Notes under the pieces: model-generated
What the model was told of the DNA's origin: nothing
The model's input: the letters and a program-made list of their open reading frames with translations, nothing else
Databases searched by the model: none
Program-made: the position numbers and the translations under genes
DNA from: Symmetrospora coprosmae
Taxonomy: Eukaryota > Basidiomycota > Cystobasidiomycetes > Symmetrosporaceae
Direction: 5' to 3'
DNA: 64,000 nucleotides
Assembly: GCA_008802785.1 (NCBI GenBank)
Contig: VUYT01000040.1
Location: 91,624-155,623, forward strand
In this document: positions 20,439 through 33,543 of the stretch, in pieces
Layout of the letters: each line of letters opens with the position of its first letter
Position numbering within the stretch: position 1 is the first letter of the stretch

Positions 20439-22977
20439 ATGGCAGCAGCAGCAGCAGCATCGACATCTCGCGGCGTCGCTGGTATTACTGGCTATGGTGC
20501 TCACCCGCCTCAGATGATGGAGACCGGACCAGCAGCAGGAGGAGCAGCAGCCGCCCTGCCCGTCCAGCCTGCGCCACCGGGCATGGCAGCCATGAGCCAG
20601 GAGCAGCATTCAGCGGCAGAGTTCACGCACTGTGGGTGGCATGGCATGGCATCGGTAGTGCAGAGCAGCGCAGTGCAGACGTCATGCGTTCTGACCCATC
20701 TTGCCCTTCGTCTCTGCATCTCCCCCTTCCTCCACCGCCCAGTGTGCAACACGTTCGGAGACTGCATAGAGGCGCTTCCACCAACCATAACGCGCTCGAT
20801 CAGCGACCTGCGCGAGCTGGATGCTGTCCTCAGTGGCTCGCTCGGCCTCATCACGCTCAAGCTGAACGAGCTGCTTGCTATGCTTGAGGACAAGAACGCC
20901 AGGCCGGAACGCCGCTTCAATCTCCTCCGCGAGATTGCCGAGGAGGCCAGGAGCTTCAGGCTCGGCGGGGAAGACAAGATCAGGGTAGCTACAGGGACGT
21001 GCGAGACGGTGCGGGGCTAGTCTCATGTGCTCGTCGCGCGTCTGTGGCCTGCTGAAGCTGACTCACTGGCCCACGTACGCGGGCGCAGCTCCTCCACCAC
21101 ACAAACCAGCTCGACGTGATTGCACACCTGCTTGCAACGCTACTCCCGCCATCGATGGCAGGGACAGTCCCTCCTCCGTCATGGCCGCACGGCTACCCTA
21201 TTCTCTTCCCCACCCAGGCGAGCGCTTCAGGCTCGGCATACAGGAAGCCCGACTACCTTCCCAGTTCAGCAGCAGGCACATCCTTTGCTCCAGCGTACAC
21301 GCACGGCCGCACCACCGCTCTCTACCAAAACCACGCATCTAGCTTCACGGGCTACGCTTACCCATCTGCCATCCCGGGCAGCAGCGCCATGCCCATGTAC
21401 ACGAGCGCTGCACAGGCACAGATCCACGACACCGCCGCAGAGGCGGTAGGGCGGTACGTCAGGGAAGGAGTGTCATACCCTGACCCGACGAACGTCCAGG
21501 AGCAGGTTCAAAAACAGCTCAGCGAGCGTCCCGCACCGGTCAAGCGGCAGCGACAGACGACCAGCAATCGGGCCCGGGCGAATGCCAACAAGAATACTGC
21601 CGGGTCTACGCAGGGGTCAGGTGCAGCAGCTGGTACTAGCGCAACAGCCTCGTCTGCAGTGATGGCTCCCACGGGGACAGGCGGAACAGCTTTTGACGCA
21701 CCGGACAATCAAAGTGGACCTCGAGGTGCTGGTGTTGCCGGAGCACACCAGGCAGGCGCTGGTACATTGCCAGCGGGCAACTTTGGCTCCGCCAGTGCTG
21801 GCCAGGACCCGCTGGCGGCGCATCCCGAGGCATCCCTCTTGGCTGCAGACATGGCGGGCAGCTCACTTCCCGCATCCGGTATTTCTGGCGCTGCCGGACC
21901 ATCAGCACTTGGTGCTCCACCTGCTCTCGCTTCTGCCTCTGCAGGCATGGCTCCCAATCCTTCAGCTACGGGCTCAGTCTCGTCGCTTTACAGCAGTGTG
22001 GCAGGACCGTACGGCAGCGGGCGCCGCGAGGACGACCCCAACTTTATTCCTTACGCCAACAAGTCGCACCACGCCAAGGCGTCCCTCGATACTGTGGCAG
22101 AGAACGCTTCGCACCCGGAGCTGCAGCATCGCGACTCGTCCTCGTCCGGAGGGGCGGGCGCAATTCCTGGCTCTGGCTCCACACCTGTAGGGACGTATGC
22201 CGCAGCTGCACCGTCCGTCAAGAAGCGCCGAGCAAGCACCAAGGACAAGGTGCCGGATGACGCGGGTGGCGAGGAGGGCGACTTGCACGCTCTGCCAGCC
22301 ATCATTACGAGCGCTGGAGCAATCGGACGCGATCGGCAAATAAGTGGAAGAGCGAGCGCAGGTGCACAAAGTCCCGTGGTCGGCAACTCTGGTGCAGCAG
22401 GGGGCGCAAGCGGCAGCAACAGCAAGCGGAATCGGCAGAACAGCAAGAAGGGAAAGTGAGTTCGGAGGGCTTTGAGTCGCCAGCGATACCGCAGCGCTGA
22501 CTGATTGGGCATCGTCTTCGCTGTCGACTTGCCCATTTCGCTTGACTGCGCAGCGTCTCGCCGGATCCGAGCTCTTCTGCGGGAAGCAAGGCGGCCGGCT
22601 CGCATGCCCCAACAGCGCTCAAGCGCAAGGGAAGCATGCTGAGCACCAGCACGAGCAACATGGACGTGGATGGCTCCGAGCTACCTGGCTTGGAGTATGG
22701 CGCACGAGCGGCTTCGGAGCTTGACGAGCGCGCCGACGGTGACGGGGGCGCTGAGGGCGACGCCGAGGTGGAAGGCGACGACGAACGCCGGTACTGCTAC
22801 TGCGATCGCGTCAGCTACGGCGACATGATCGGATGCGACGAGCCGGACTGCGTCAGGGAGTGGTTCCACCTCGCCTGTGTCGGTTTGGAAACCATCCCGA
22901 GGGGACAGTGGTACTGCGACGAGTGCCTTGCAAAGATGGGTAATGCAGCACCGGGCGGGAAGAGGAGAAAGGTGTAG
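20439..22977 (+). CDS. ING-family PHD finger chromatin reader
   Basis: Four exons (20439-20631, 20743-20984, 21089-22455, 22554-22977) give 741 residues. The N-terminal ING domain is visible as [20 protein letters not shown] and [21 protein letters not shown]. The C-terminal PHD finger begins [20 protein letters not shown] and continues [11 protein letters not shown] and WYCDEC, with all eight Cys/His zinc ligands in place. Between them lies a ~450-residue low-complexity Ala/Ser/Gly linker with a basic patch. ING proteins (Yng1, Yng2, Pho23) read H3K4me3 and belong to NuA3, NuA4 or Rpd3L complexes. The sequence alone does not tell which; the very long linker is unlike the short yeast proteins. 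The YGDMIGCD and EWFH residues that form the methyl-lysine pocket are present. Confidence 0.88.
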
Positions 22978-23644
22978 CATGCGATGTGCCCCGGCATGTA
23001 CAGCACAAGGGCCAGCAGGCAATGTCCGACGGTGGGACTGAGCTTTGTTGAGTAGCTGGTGATTCGGGTTATCGAGGACTGACATCTTAGCCAGAGTGCT
23101 CCTTATCGGTTCGCACCTACAACAAGCCTTCCGATAGGCGATTGCCGCAATCTAGCTGTGCTGACGTGAATTCAACACGGTGCTGCTTCTAACACCTTGA
23201 CCGATCCAGCCTTCCCAGCATCTCTGACTCGGACAGGCGGGCAGGAGATTAACGTCTTGGCGATACGCAAGTCATCGGACATCGTTGGAACTGCCAATCA
23301 AGGGATCTGTAGGGCGTACGAAAGAACTGGCTGCAAAGGTCCCCTTGCGGATGCGCTGATGTCCGCCACCCAGCTGATGTCCGTGTGACTGACCGACCTT
23401 CCATTGTTTGCAAAGCTATCCCTAACTGAAATTGTACACCGCTTTCTCGTGGTACGTGTCACGCTAATAGTATGTCAACATGCGGAGCCGTGTTAGATGT
23501 GCGAGCAGAAGGATCTGACAATCCTACTCGACGGACCCGACTGACCGATCCTTCTGCCACTCTCATTCTTATGAAAGCCGACCCTGAGACATGCAGCTGC
23601 ATCTCTGCTCTTCGACCTCGCTAAGTACTTTGTCAAATTCCGAA
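22978..23644. other. intergenic, nothing assigned
   Basis: Only short open frames without support. It contains the 3' end of the ING gene and the presumed promoter of the F-box-like gene. Nothing else seen. Confidence 0.5.
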
Positions 23645-25366
23645 ATGACCAAGACGTCCATCTCATCGTTCCCTAATGAGCTTCTGAAGCGAGTCATCGA
23701 CATTATCCAGATTGGCGACAGTATGTCATCCTCTCGCTCGGGCCGCTACAGTGACGAGATCTCGCACTCACTTGTCGCTGCGGACCCACAGTCATGTCCC
23801 TGATGCTATCGTGCCGGCGCTTTCATGCCCTTTGTGAGGCGCCCTTGTACAAGTCCATCGAGCTCCACATCAACCTGGAGTACATTCAAGGACCCGACGA
23901 CAGCCACGAGGCAATCGAGGTTCTTCCTCGGCCCTTGCCAGAGTGCATCACTTCGTCGCCGAAGTGTGCCGATCTAGCCGCCGTCATCCCAACAGTCGTT
24001 CTGTGTGCCTATCCCGGGCTGGAGGATTGGGTATACGAGACCGCAGGCACTCGGGAACAGCTGCAGAGCATCCACAAAGTGTTCCTGCACATGGCGCCGA
24101 GTAGGCTCCAGGTGCGATCTTACGACGACGGGCATCACCGTGTGTCGACTCGCATCCTCGAGAGGCTCAACGTCAGCCGACTGCAATATTTTGATCCCGG
24201 GCGCGAGGCGTACGTGCGGGGGCCGATCGAGCAGCTGCCTTTCTTCGATGGCGTACTCGGCCGGTGTGGTCCCACCATCAAGCGCCTCCATTTCCCGGAA
24301 ACCTGCTACCCCCCGCCCGGACGTCAACCCTTCGCCCACTATGCCGGAACTTCGACACGTTGCTATCGGCGAGGTCGTCTGCGAAGATGTCATGGTCTAC
24401 ATCTTCAGGGCAATCAAGAGGGCACCAAGCCTGTCGACTCTGCAGCTTCCAAGGGCACGTTTCGGCTGGGTACACGGCGCGTCTGACCGCGCTTCTGCCG
24501 CCCATCCTCCCCGACACCCTGGTCTCGCTATGGATCGCGGACCTCTATAACGTCTATACGTCTATACAAGCGTGGTTGCGGCATCCAGATACATGCTACC
24601 GGATGCCCTCGACCTGACTCACCTCGTCCATCTGCAAACGCTGATCGTCAGCGAATTTACAGACAAGCGGTTTACCAACTCGCTCCCACCAAATCTGCTA
24701 TACCTGCGCATTCGCTCATTCCTTCGAGATTACCTCGATCTGGGGGCGTTGCAGAGTCTCAAGGAGCGCATCGAGGATGCTCACTGGCAGCCCAAGCTCA
24801 CCAGCCTCGTCATTCCGGCGGTCCATCCGGCGAATGGTCCACGGTATCTCGAGCTTCACTCGCTTCTCCTTAATGCAGCCAAGCAACGCGGACTGCGGGT
24901 CGAGCAGAGGGACATGGGCTGGTGGCGAGAGGAGGTGAGTAAGGGGTGGGACTCATGCCGATAGGCCTGGTGGATCCGGACCCGTGTGTAGACACTGGCG
25001 AGATGTGTGCAGGGACTGCATAACTGTCTCTTCGAGCTCCGGACCTGGCTGCGTGTCTACTCTGACGGCACGGTATGCCACAGTGGGCCAGTCTGCAGAG
25101 TTGGCAGCTTCTTTGCACTGCTGTCTTACTCGTACCGGTTTGGACGCACTTTCTGGAGCAGTCGGGCCTGTCTTGTCGCACGCTGCAGCTGTTCCTGGCT
25201 GAGTCAGCACCACCTATATCACGTGACCCGGCTCGATTGGGTCCTCTCGTGTTTTGATGTCGCCACCGAGGCGCTGCTGGAGGTCTTTCCCGTTTTGACC
25301 ACTCACAGAGGAACTCACAGGGAGTGGTCGAGGTTGTCAGATGCTCGTAGGCGTATCTCCTCCTGA
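23645..25366 (+). pseudogene. broken F-box/LRR-like gene (three frameshifts)
   Basis: Exon 1 (23645-23720) and exon 2 (from 23792) join into an F-box-like start (SFPNELLKRVIDII...MSLMLSCRRFHALCEAPLYK) followed by leucine-rich, repeat-like helices. The frame then breaks three times while the protein theme continues. The first break is at a six-C run (24309-24314), the second at GGG (24468-24470), and the third at an 8-bp tandem duplication (24551-24566). Each break equals an insertion (+1, +1, +8), and each change of frame resumes plausible sequence (MPELRHVAIGEV; LTALLPPILPDTLVSLW; YMLPDALDLTHLVHLQ). A later intron (24935-25012) leads to a weakly supported last exon. The homopolymer breaks could be sequence errors; the duplication looks genuine. 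F-box proteins recruit substrates to SCF ubiquitin ligases. The end point is uncertain. Confidence 0.65.
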
Positions 25367-25423
25367 GCACATCTCCACGCCGGTATCGCTGACCGACCAC
25401 GACGTTCCTTACAGGCCACGGCA

Positions 25424-28400
25424 ATGTTCGGGCTGCAGCAAGAGACGCCGTCGCGCATCCTACGGCGGATTCGCGCTGCTGAGGCGGACGATGACGATAT
25501 GCCAACGCTGCCATCACTGCCTGGTAGCGCAAACAGTAGCGTCGGCGACTCGACTGGTGGGGCTTCGCTCGCTGTGAGGCGCCGCCCGACCAGGCCAGGT
25601 CTCGCCCAGGCGACAAGCCGCAACATCCTTAGCCCGCTCAACGCTAACAGGAAGAGAGAGGTCAACCCCAGTGCGAACGGCGGAGACGCGGAATCTGCTC
25701 CTTCGCCGAAGGGCCCAGCTGCTGCTCGCAGACAAGTTGCAGCTGCTTCCAAGCCCGGCCTGAGTGCTTCCAAGCCCGGCCTGAGTGCAGCTTCGCCAAC
25801 ATTCGCACAACGCACCGAGCACTACCAACAACAGCGGCCGCCTGCTGTGCCGTCAACTGTAGCATCTACAGCGAGCTCGGTCCGCACTGTACGTCCAGCG
25901 GGAGGGCAGAATGAGTCGCCTCACGGTCGGACCAAGCAAACGAGACCGAGCGCAGCGTCGTCTCGCGGACGCGAGATCAGCGATGCCAGCGAGGATGGAG
26001 GGGACAACACGCACGACCAGTCAGCCGCACAAGCTGATGCGTCTACAGCGCGTCGGAACTCGTTGGATGAGGGCTTGTCAGCTCTGGACGCGCTCGACGA
26101 TTCGGACGATTTGGGTGCCTCCGACCCCGGTGGAGCAGGCCAGGAGCTCTCTCGTGACCAGCGGCCCGAAGTCAGCTTAAGCAGCTCAGTGCTGCCTGCC
26201 GACGAGGCTCAGCTCAACCCGACTATCAATCCGGAGGCGGACGAGGAGGAGGACGCGAGGCCGCCCGACCAGGTCGACGGTCCGACATCCGACTCATCGT
26301 CATCACATCGCGAGCGCGCTTCGGACGCTGCGTCCGAAGAGCGTATCGCTCAGCATGTGGTGCTGCGGCGACGCGCAAACCCAATCTTAGCCCGCCGCAC
26401 CGCTTCTACCGGCCAGCTTGTGCTACTCGCTTCATCACCACTTTCCGACGCTTCGGATACGCCAGCCCAGCCAAAGGAATCTCGATCTAACCGCGCTTCA
26501 CCAGAAGCTTCACTTGGTTCTACACCAGGCATGGGAAGGCGCCTTCCATCTGCGGAACGGAATCGATACGGCGCTTCCACATACGATGTCAGCGTGTCTT
26601 ACACCGCCGACCGAGAGACCCCTCTCAAGGCTGCGCATTCCGAAGCGGGCGCCTCGCGGACATCGTCCGCACCGCCTTCCACGGCTGTCTCCTCTCGTGC
26701 CTACTCGGATAATTTCGCAACGCCCCGCCCTGCGTCCTCCGATGCCGACCTTGAGCGGCGCAAATCGCATTTACTCTCCACACTCCGCCTCACCGCGCTT
26801 CGCTCGGCAGTCAAACCAAAGCTGAAGAAGGGTACGCCTCACCCGCTTCAGATACAAGCACGACGAGCGCGCAGCCTCACACCCGCCATCACGTTCGCGG
26901 ACGAGTCAGGCAATGTGTCTGCCCTGCCGGATGAACATGATGATGACAATGGGCGCGCACCAGACGAGGACTTGACGACTGCCTCTTCGACTGCTTCCAC
27001 TTCGTCTCACGATCTGACGACCCACCCACGAGGGACAGGCAACACCTCTCTTCCACTCACGGGCGGAGCGGCCGGTGTCCCGCAGACGCGATTCAACGGC
27101 GCAAAGCTCAACAACTACCTTCACACGCTCAACACCCACCTGAGCGAGGAGAACCAGAATCTCGTCAAGACGCTCGAAGAGACTGCTCGAGAGGTGCAGC
27201 GCCTGATGGACCGGAACCGAGAGCTCAGTACGCTCGTCGATGAGACGACATCGACCAGGGAGCACACCCACAACATCTCCAGAGAGCACTCTGTGCGGCA
27301 GCGAGAAGATGAAAGTGACTTGACTAGGGAGATGCTCGCCGGACATCAGCGCACACGGGATGATATTGGCAGGATTCGAGAGCATCTCATCGGCGACGAG
27401 AGCGAAGGCAATGCGTCCGTGCAGTCCTTGCGAGGCTTGAAGGACGATGTTGCTCGGCTGGAAGGTCAAATAGAGCAGCAGCGGGCGCAGACGGAGGGGA
27501 AGGACGCCGAAATTGCCGCGCTGCGAACCCAAGTGCTAAAACAGACGGCGGAGAGCGACGATGCCAGCTCAGCCCTGGTCACCTCGCTTCAGCAGCAGGT
27601 GTTCAACCTCACCGACGACTTGGCCAATACGCGCTCGGAGGTTGCTTCGTCCACAGCCGAAGTCGCCCGCCTGCGCGCAGACCAGCTTGAAACCGCTCAG
27701 CGCAACACTTCGGCCGTTGCGGACCTGCAGGGCAGGACGGACGAGCTGCTCCTGCTTCTCGAGGAGAAGGATGGACAGCTTGACGATGCTCAGAGAACGC
27801 TCGTGGAGCAGGATGAAGGATTCAAGGAAAAGATGCGCAATCTTGAGGCGGACCTGTGCAAGGTCATGGAGGAGCAGGAAGGTCAGCTCAAAGATGCTAG
27901 AAGAGAGGCGGAAATACTGAAGACAGACCTCGACAAGGCAGAACAGCAAGTGCAGGACACGAAAGCTCAACTGGCAGGGACGGAGAAGGCAGTAGCGTCT
28001 CTGGAAGCGGATAAGCAGGCTCTACAAGATTTGCTCGACGCCGCGACGTCGTCGACGCTGAATCACTCTCCAGTCGACAAACATCTTCACCAAGAGAGAA
28101 TCGCCCTCCTGCAAAACGACAATGCGAAGCTGCAAGAGCGATTGCAAGAGAAGGAATCAGCGCTCGATGGTGCCAAGCGAAATGCTGTTGGGGCAGCCTT
28201 CCAGGCAAGGGAGCAGCTGCACGAGCTGCAAGCACAGCTGGACGAAGCCAAACTCCAGTCGAAGCAAGCAGGACGGAAGCTTGCCGCGCAGACCACAGCG
28301 CTCTCTGAGGCTGAAGCTGCTCTTGAGAAGAGCGAAGCAAACCTCCGCAACGCAAGTAACCAGGTCGCGCGCTTGACTCGGCAAGTCGAGGATGTGCAGG

Positions 28401-30316
28401 CGGCCATGTCGCAGCTCCAGAGGGAGCAGCACAATGCTTCTTTCGCTGCGCTCGAAAGCGAAACACAGAAGAAACTTGATGCTGCTCAGCGCGAAATCGG
28501 CAACCTCCGGCTTCAGCTGGCATCGCCTGCACTTCCTGCACACCGGGAGCCGAACGCAGACGTCAGAGACCTCGAGATCCGTACGCTCCGGTCTAGCAAC
28601 CACGAGCTCGAGACGAGGGTAGGGCAGCTCAAACGACAGGCCATGCTCCACGAGCGGCAATCATTCCCGTCGCCCAGCGGCAGCAACAGGAACATGAGCG
28701 GACAAGGTCTGTCGTCGACACCAGAAAAGAGCGTGCGCTTTGACTCTGTCAAGAGCTTGAAGACGCCCAGGAGTGTGACGCAGATGCTTGGTAGCGTGCG
28801 TACATTCAACACGCTGGCGGTACTCGCATTTGGCGCGCTAATGCTGCTTCTCCTGCCTGGCAGATGTCCTTCCTCGACAAGACCGATGGCAACATGACGG
28901 TCGCCCCACTGTACGCCGAGATCGACGGTCTGCACGACCGCGTCAAACAGTATCAGGCTCTGCTTCAGGTCGCCAACGAAGAGGTGGACGACAAATTGCA
29001 GAAGCTAGGACGTGCTGGCAATGATTCGGTCGAGATCACTAAGGAGCTGTCTGAGGCTCGCAAGCAGATTCGGAAGCTTGAGGACCGCCTCCGCGATAGC
29101 GGAAGTAAGGACGAGGTTCAACGCCTCTCACAGCAACTGCGCGAGACCGAGGCTGTGAGCGCAATTCATCGCACTCCCGATCGCAGAGGAGAGGCTGACA
29201 ATGGCAATCTGCCTCGCCCTTTGGGCCTATAGGATCTCCGAGCAACCAGACATCAGTTGTCGAAAATCACTTCGGGTGATACTCACGGTGTTGTGCAAGA
29301 GCTTCGAGCCGTCAGGGACCAGCTTGCATCCGAGAGGGGCGACCTGATGCGCAGGCTTGGCGATATCAAGCAGGTGAGTCGCGACCAACCCCGGCACGTC
29401 TGGAAACTAGCTGACCACGCCTGCGTCTTCCACATCGTAGCACTGCCAGCAGATCTCGTCCCAGCTCGACGCGTCTCGTACATCGCAAGCCGAGACGCAA
29501 CGCTCCCTAGACGCCCAGGTAACCGAAACACGCCGCCTGCGACAGAAACTCGAGTCAAGCCACGGTGCCTTCTCGACCCTGGATGCACAACACCAGGCAC
29601 TTATCGAAGAGAGGGACAGCATCTTACAGGGCGTTGGTGCCTTGAAGCGAGATCTTACCCGAGTACAGCAAGATGCTGCCGAGCTTGGAGAAGATATCAA
29701 ACTGGCCAAGCAGCCAGCTTTGGCAGTTACCGGCAGTGCGGTTGCATATGGAGGCAGTGCGAGCTGCAATAGGTCAGTCCTGATTGCAAGCCGTGGGGTG
29801 CGCTTACGATGCAAAAGAAGGTGCTGACTCGCACATCGCCTTGCAGAGCGGCATGTCTCGACAGGGCGTCACGCAGCAAGGAAGAGGCCAAAGGCCTGCT
29901 CGTCATGATCAAATACCTCAAGACTAAATTCGTCAGGGAGTCGTACCTGCGCGCGGACCTAGCGCACCAGAAGCTGTACTTGAGCATGGTCATTGATCAG
30001 AAGACGCGGATGTGAGTTGCCAATCCTGCATGCTAGGCTGATCAAGTATTGACTGAGCGCGTTCTCTCGCACCACTCGCAGCATCAACGCGACGAATGCT
30101 ACTCTAGCACGCTTCGGCATGCCTCCGCCTGTCAATGAGACTGGGGCAAGTCGAGGCAAGCAGCGCCCCACTTTACGAGCAGTTGCCAGCTTGGTCATTT
30201 CTACCGTCCGCATGCGCCGGCTCGCAGAAGAGTGGCAGAGGCAGAGCGTAGTCAAGGGAGCTTTGCGCGATGCGTACCAGCAGACGCGGGGCAAGCCTTT
30301 CGTGCCGAGTGCCTAG
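25424..30316 (+). CDS. PACT-domain spindle pole body protein (pericentrin/Pcp1/Spc110-like)
   Basis: Six exons (25424-28795, 28864-29154, 29233-29373, 29441-29772, 29847-30011, 30082-30316) give 1511 residues. The N-terminal ~550 residues are Ser/Pro/acidic and disordered. A long parallel coiled coil follows from roughly 570 to 1370. The C-terminus (about 1395-1510) is a PACT domain: IKYLKTKFVRESYLRADLAHQKLYL, then RPTLRAVASLVISTVRMRRLAEEW, the calmodulin-binding type helix of Spc110, Pcp1 and pericentrin. These proteins anchor gamma-tubulin complexes at the nuclear face of the spindle pole body. The N-terminal ETPSRILRRIRAAEADDDD segment looks like a conserved short motif. All five introns are 67-78 nt. 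Confidence 0.85.
25745..25786 (+). repeat. 21-bp tandem duplication in the pericentrin-like gene
   Basis: Two exact 21-bp copies in direct tandem encode ASKPGLS twice in the disordered N-terminal part of the spindle pole protein. The length is a multiple of three, so the frame is kept. It is probably a recent replication-slippage duplication. Confidence 0.9.
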
Positions 30317-30717
30317 ACAATAGCAGTAGTCGCCTCTCGTTACCCGGAGCATCTGAAGTGTTTGCACCTTGCGATCGCCCTGCTTGTTGTATGAGTGCGA
30401 GAACGCACAAGGCCACGTATTCCATGGCAATTCGAGACTGGCTCGTTTCATTGCGTTGTACGTTGCTAACGAGGACGGTGTTAGAACAATGACACGGCCA
30501 ACAAACTCGGTTTCGATGGTGGAAACGAGCTAATGCCACACGGCAGCGCAAAAGAAGCAGAGGCAGGTAAGCCGGGCAGAGCTCAACGAGCATGGCCCAC
30601 TGCGTTGCCCTCGCTCCATCCGGACTCGCAGGTGCATTCGAGCTTGGCCTTCGCGCTATAGACTTACTGCAGGATTCCGAAGCCTCGAACAGCAATGCGG
30701 GTTGTGCAAGCATTCAT
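30317..30717. other. convergent 3' intergenic region
   Basis: This stretch between two converging genes holds their 3' untranslated regions and terminators. I see no open frame with support and no RNA gene. Confidence 0.5.
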
Positions 30718-33543
30718 TCAATCATCGGCGCTGCTACTCCCGCGTCGCTTGAAACGGTCAGCGGTGATCAGCGACTGCGTTATGCCATCCATGAAGTCAT
30801 TGGCCTCCTCGAGCGATACTGTCTGCGGACTAGCGTCGACCCCTTTCCGCTCGTCGTCGTTGTTATCCTCGCCGTGGTGACTCTCAACACTGCTATCATC
30901 ATCGTCATTGTCGCTGTCCGTCTCCTCGTCCGCGTCGTCCTCCTCGTCTCGATCTTCCGCATCCGAGTCGCTGATGATGAGGGTGACAAAGTCCTCGTTC
31001 GCCTCGACGGCATCAGGGTTGAATGTGATCTTCTGCTTCTTGCGCCCTGCGAATCTGCTGAGGAGTGTCTGCTCGACCTCGTCTGACGATGCCTCGTCGC
31101 TGTCCTCATCTTCCTCTGAATCCGCTTGAGCAGGATGCGCCCTCTTCTTGCCCTTGTCGCCCGCGTGCGGCAGGCTGTGCGCGACATCTCCGCCGTTGGC
31201 TTGCGACTCGTCCTTCGCGGCAATGGTACCCGCATCCTCGCCCGTTCCGGGACCGTCTGCGCCCGAGGCGCCGCCGCTCCTCCGAATGACGTGCGGCAGC
31301 TTGCACCCTCTCCTGCTGCACTTGCCGCTCTCGCTGAAGTCCGGGCACTCCCAGACGTGGCGCTCCTTGCACTCGAGTCCGCGCTCGCACCACCCGAGCG
31401 TGACGAAATCCTTGCATACCTTTGCGGTGGGGCTGACGTGCACGTGTGTGTACAAGCACGCTGTGCCCTTGTTGCAGTAAGGAAAGTGCAGGCAGTGCGG
31501 CATGCGGTGGACATCCGGGATATGGGAGAGTGGGCACGCTGTAGAAGGGAGTGGGCACGAGTTGCGCAGGAAGCGCGGACATATGCTGACTTTGGCCGGG
31601 TCGTGAAGGTACGGGCAGGTGAGACCTTTCGTACAAACACCTGCAAATATGATGACGCGGGTGCGGCCGGGGAAGAGAACGAGTGGATGTGTCGACGCTC
31701 GGCCTGTGTTCGAGGTGGCCTGTGCGCAGGCATGACGAAGCACTCGCATCCGCAGCCAACTCACCGGTCTTCTGGAAGAAACGGCAGGGCGTCTTTTGCT
31801 GCGCTTGCAGCTTCTTGCTGGCCGCTGCCTGACGTCTGTGTGATTCGAGCAGTCCAGCGTTAGACGGAGCCGATGCTAGCACTGGAAACAGATCAAGGAA
31901 AGGCGAGGCGCACCCTCTGGCGCCCTGCACGCCCTTGATGACGCCGACGAGCTGATCCAGTCGCTTCTTCTTTGCTTCGAGCTCGCGCTTCTTGACGAGA
32001 CTGGCAGAGATGAGATTCCCGGACTTTGTGCGCACGTACGCTTCTCCGCCAATGCTGGTCTTGGACGGTGTCGAGGACTGAGCAGACTGGGTCGATGATG
32101 CCGTCTGTTTACTGGCAGTATTTGCGATACCGGCTGTAGTGAAGGTTGAGAAGTATCGAGAAGGAAGGAGACATGGCGAGCCGGTAACAGGGAATAGGGA
32201 AGAGGGAAGAAGGAGGTCAGCGGAAATGACTCCAGGCGATAGCTGCTGGAGATGGCACAAGGTGGGAGCTGGCGGATCGGACAGATGCCGGGATAGGAGG
32301 GGGAGAAGAGGGAAGAGGGCGAATGTGCTGCAGGCCATCTTTGTGCGCCTGCACAGCCAGAGGCCAAGCGTATTGTGCCGCACAAGTGCGATGCGAGAGG
32401 CACGGCGTGCTCGACCGCATGTGCCATATCCCTTCGGATGGATGGATGAAGCTGGGGAGGCGACTGAGGCGGGTGCATAGATATGCTCGAGCCCGTCGTG
32501 GCGCAGTGCAGTGCGTGAAACAGTCGGACCGCAAGCCGGGTCTTTTGCGTTCGTAAGAGGCTGGAAGCGCACAATCTTTCCTGACGAGCTTCTTGCCCTT
32601 TGCATCCGCAATGAACGTGACGCCATTAATGACGATCTCTCTTCCTGGGTGTATCTTTGCGTTCTTGCGTTCTTCGAGCGTCTGCTCTATTTCACCTTCC
32701 TCTTGCTCGTCGCCAGCGGTGGGGGCAATGCGGTCGTCATCGGTTGATGCCTTTGCCTTCGAATTGTCTTGACGGGTCGATGGCTTCTCCTCCACGCTAC
32801 GGACGCCTGCACCTTTGGAAGTAGATGTCTTTGCTTGCACTCCATCCTCCTGGATTGCCGTTGCAGCTGCACCCGATGAGGCGGTTGCAGACGCAGGGGC
32901 TGGGCTGGTTCGAGCGCTGCTGCTTCCGCTGCCATCCGCCCTCGTATGGAGGACGAGCTTCCTATGCACGCTCCTGTGGAGCGGTTGTGCCCTCGCCGTC
33001 GTCGCTTCGCCAGCCGCCATGCCTGTCGCGTTCGATGTCGATGACGATGACGAGCTGGTTGCAGGTGCCGACAGTAATGGCGGTGGCGTCCAGACGTTGT
33101 TCCTCCTTGGGGGCTGCCCTCCCCCACGCCCTGCGCCTGCCATCACACCTGCACCTCCACGGCTGCTCCCCCGTACTCCTGCTCCTGCTCCAGCTCCAGC
33201 TGTCGAATAGCCATTCCCTCGCGTCCCAGTCCCACGCCCGCGCCCTCGGACCTGCTGGTACTGGTGCTGCTGTCCGCTGCCGCTGCCACGACCCCGACCA
33301 CGGCCACCACGACCACGAGCGGCCGAGTAGTGCGAGTAGGAAGGGCGCGCAGCAGCTTGCGATGCAGCATCATCATCATCGACTGGCAGTCCCATCTTGT
33401 GCCGGTTGATGAGGCCTGGGCCAAGCAGGCAAGTCACAGGCAATTAGCACTGCAGCCTCACTCTCCGTGCCGCATATCTCACTCTCCCCATGCTCACCAG
33501 ACAACCTGGCAATCTCTGCCAGGACTGCTGGATCCGATGCCAT
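30718..33543 (-). CDS. five-finger CCCH zinc protein (ZC3H3/Red5 type)
   Basis: Four exons (33543-33498, 33415-32573, 32133-31765, 31640-30718) give 726 residues. An RGG/Gly-rich region (residues 35-95) and low-complexity segment precede GREIVINGVTFIADAKGKKLVRK and YVRTKSGNLIS, the lead-in typical of ZC3H3. Five consecutive CCCH fingers follow (CRFF...YLH, CPRF...LSH, CLHF...YTH, CKDF...ERH, CPDF...LPH), then a highly acidic tail. Related proteins (human ZC3H3, S. pombe Red5) act in nuclear mRNA polyadenylation, export and exosome-linked RNA surveillance. A 46-nt first exon encodes MASDPAVLAEIARLSG and joins INRHK. Intron 2 is 439 nt, by far the longest here. The gene starts 217 bp from divergent Ku70. 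Confidence 0.85.

Noticed and set aside
20510-22612. Long minus-strand frames opposite the ING gene
   Set aside because: They are shadows of Ala/Ser/Gly low-complexity coding sequence; the plus strand has both an ING domain and a PHD finger.
30780-31733. 317-codon minus-strand frame overlapping the CCCH gene
   Set aside because: Arg/Ser/Thr-rich shadow of the same exon; the other frame carries the five CCCH fingers.
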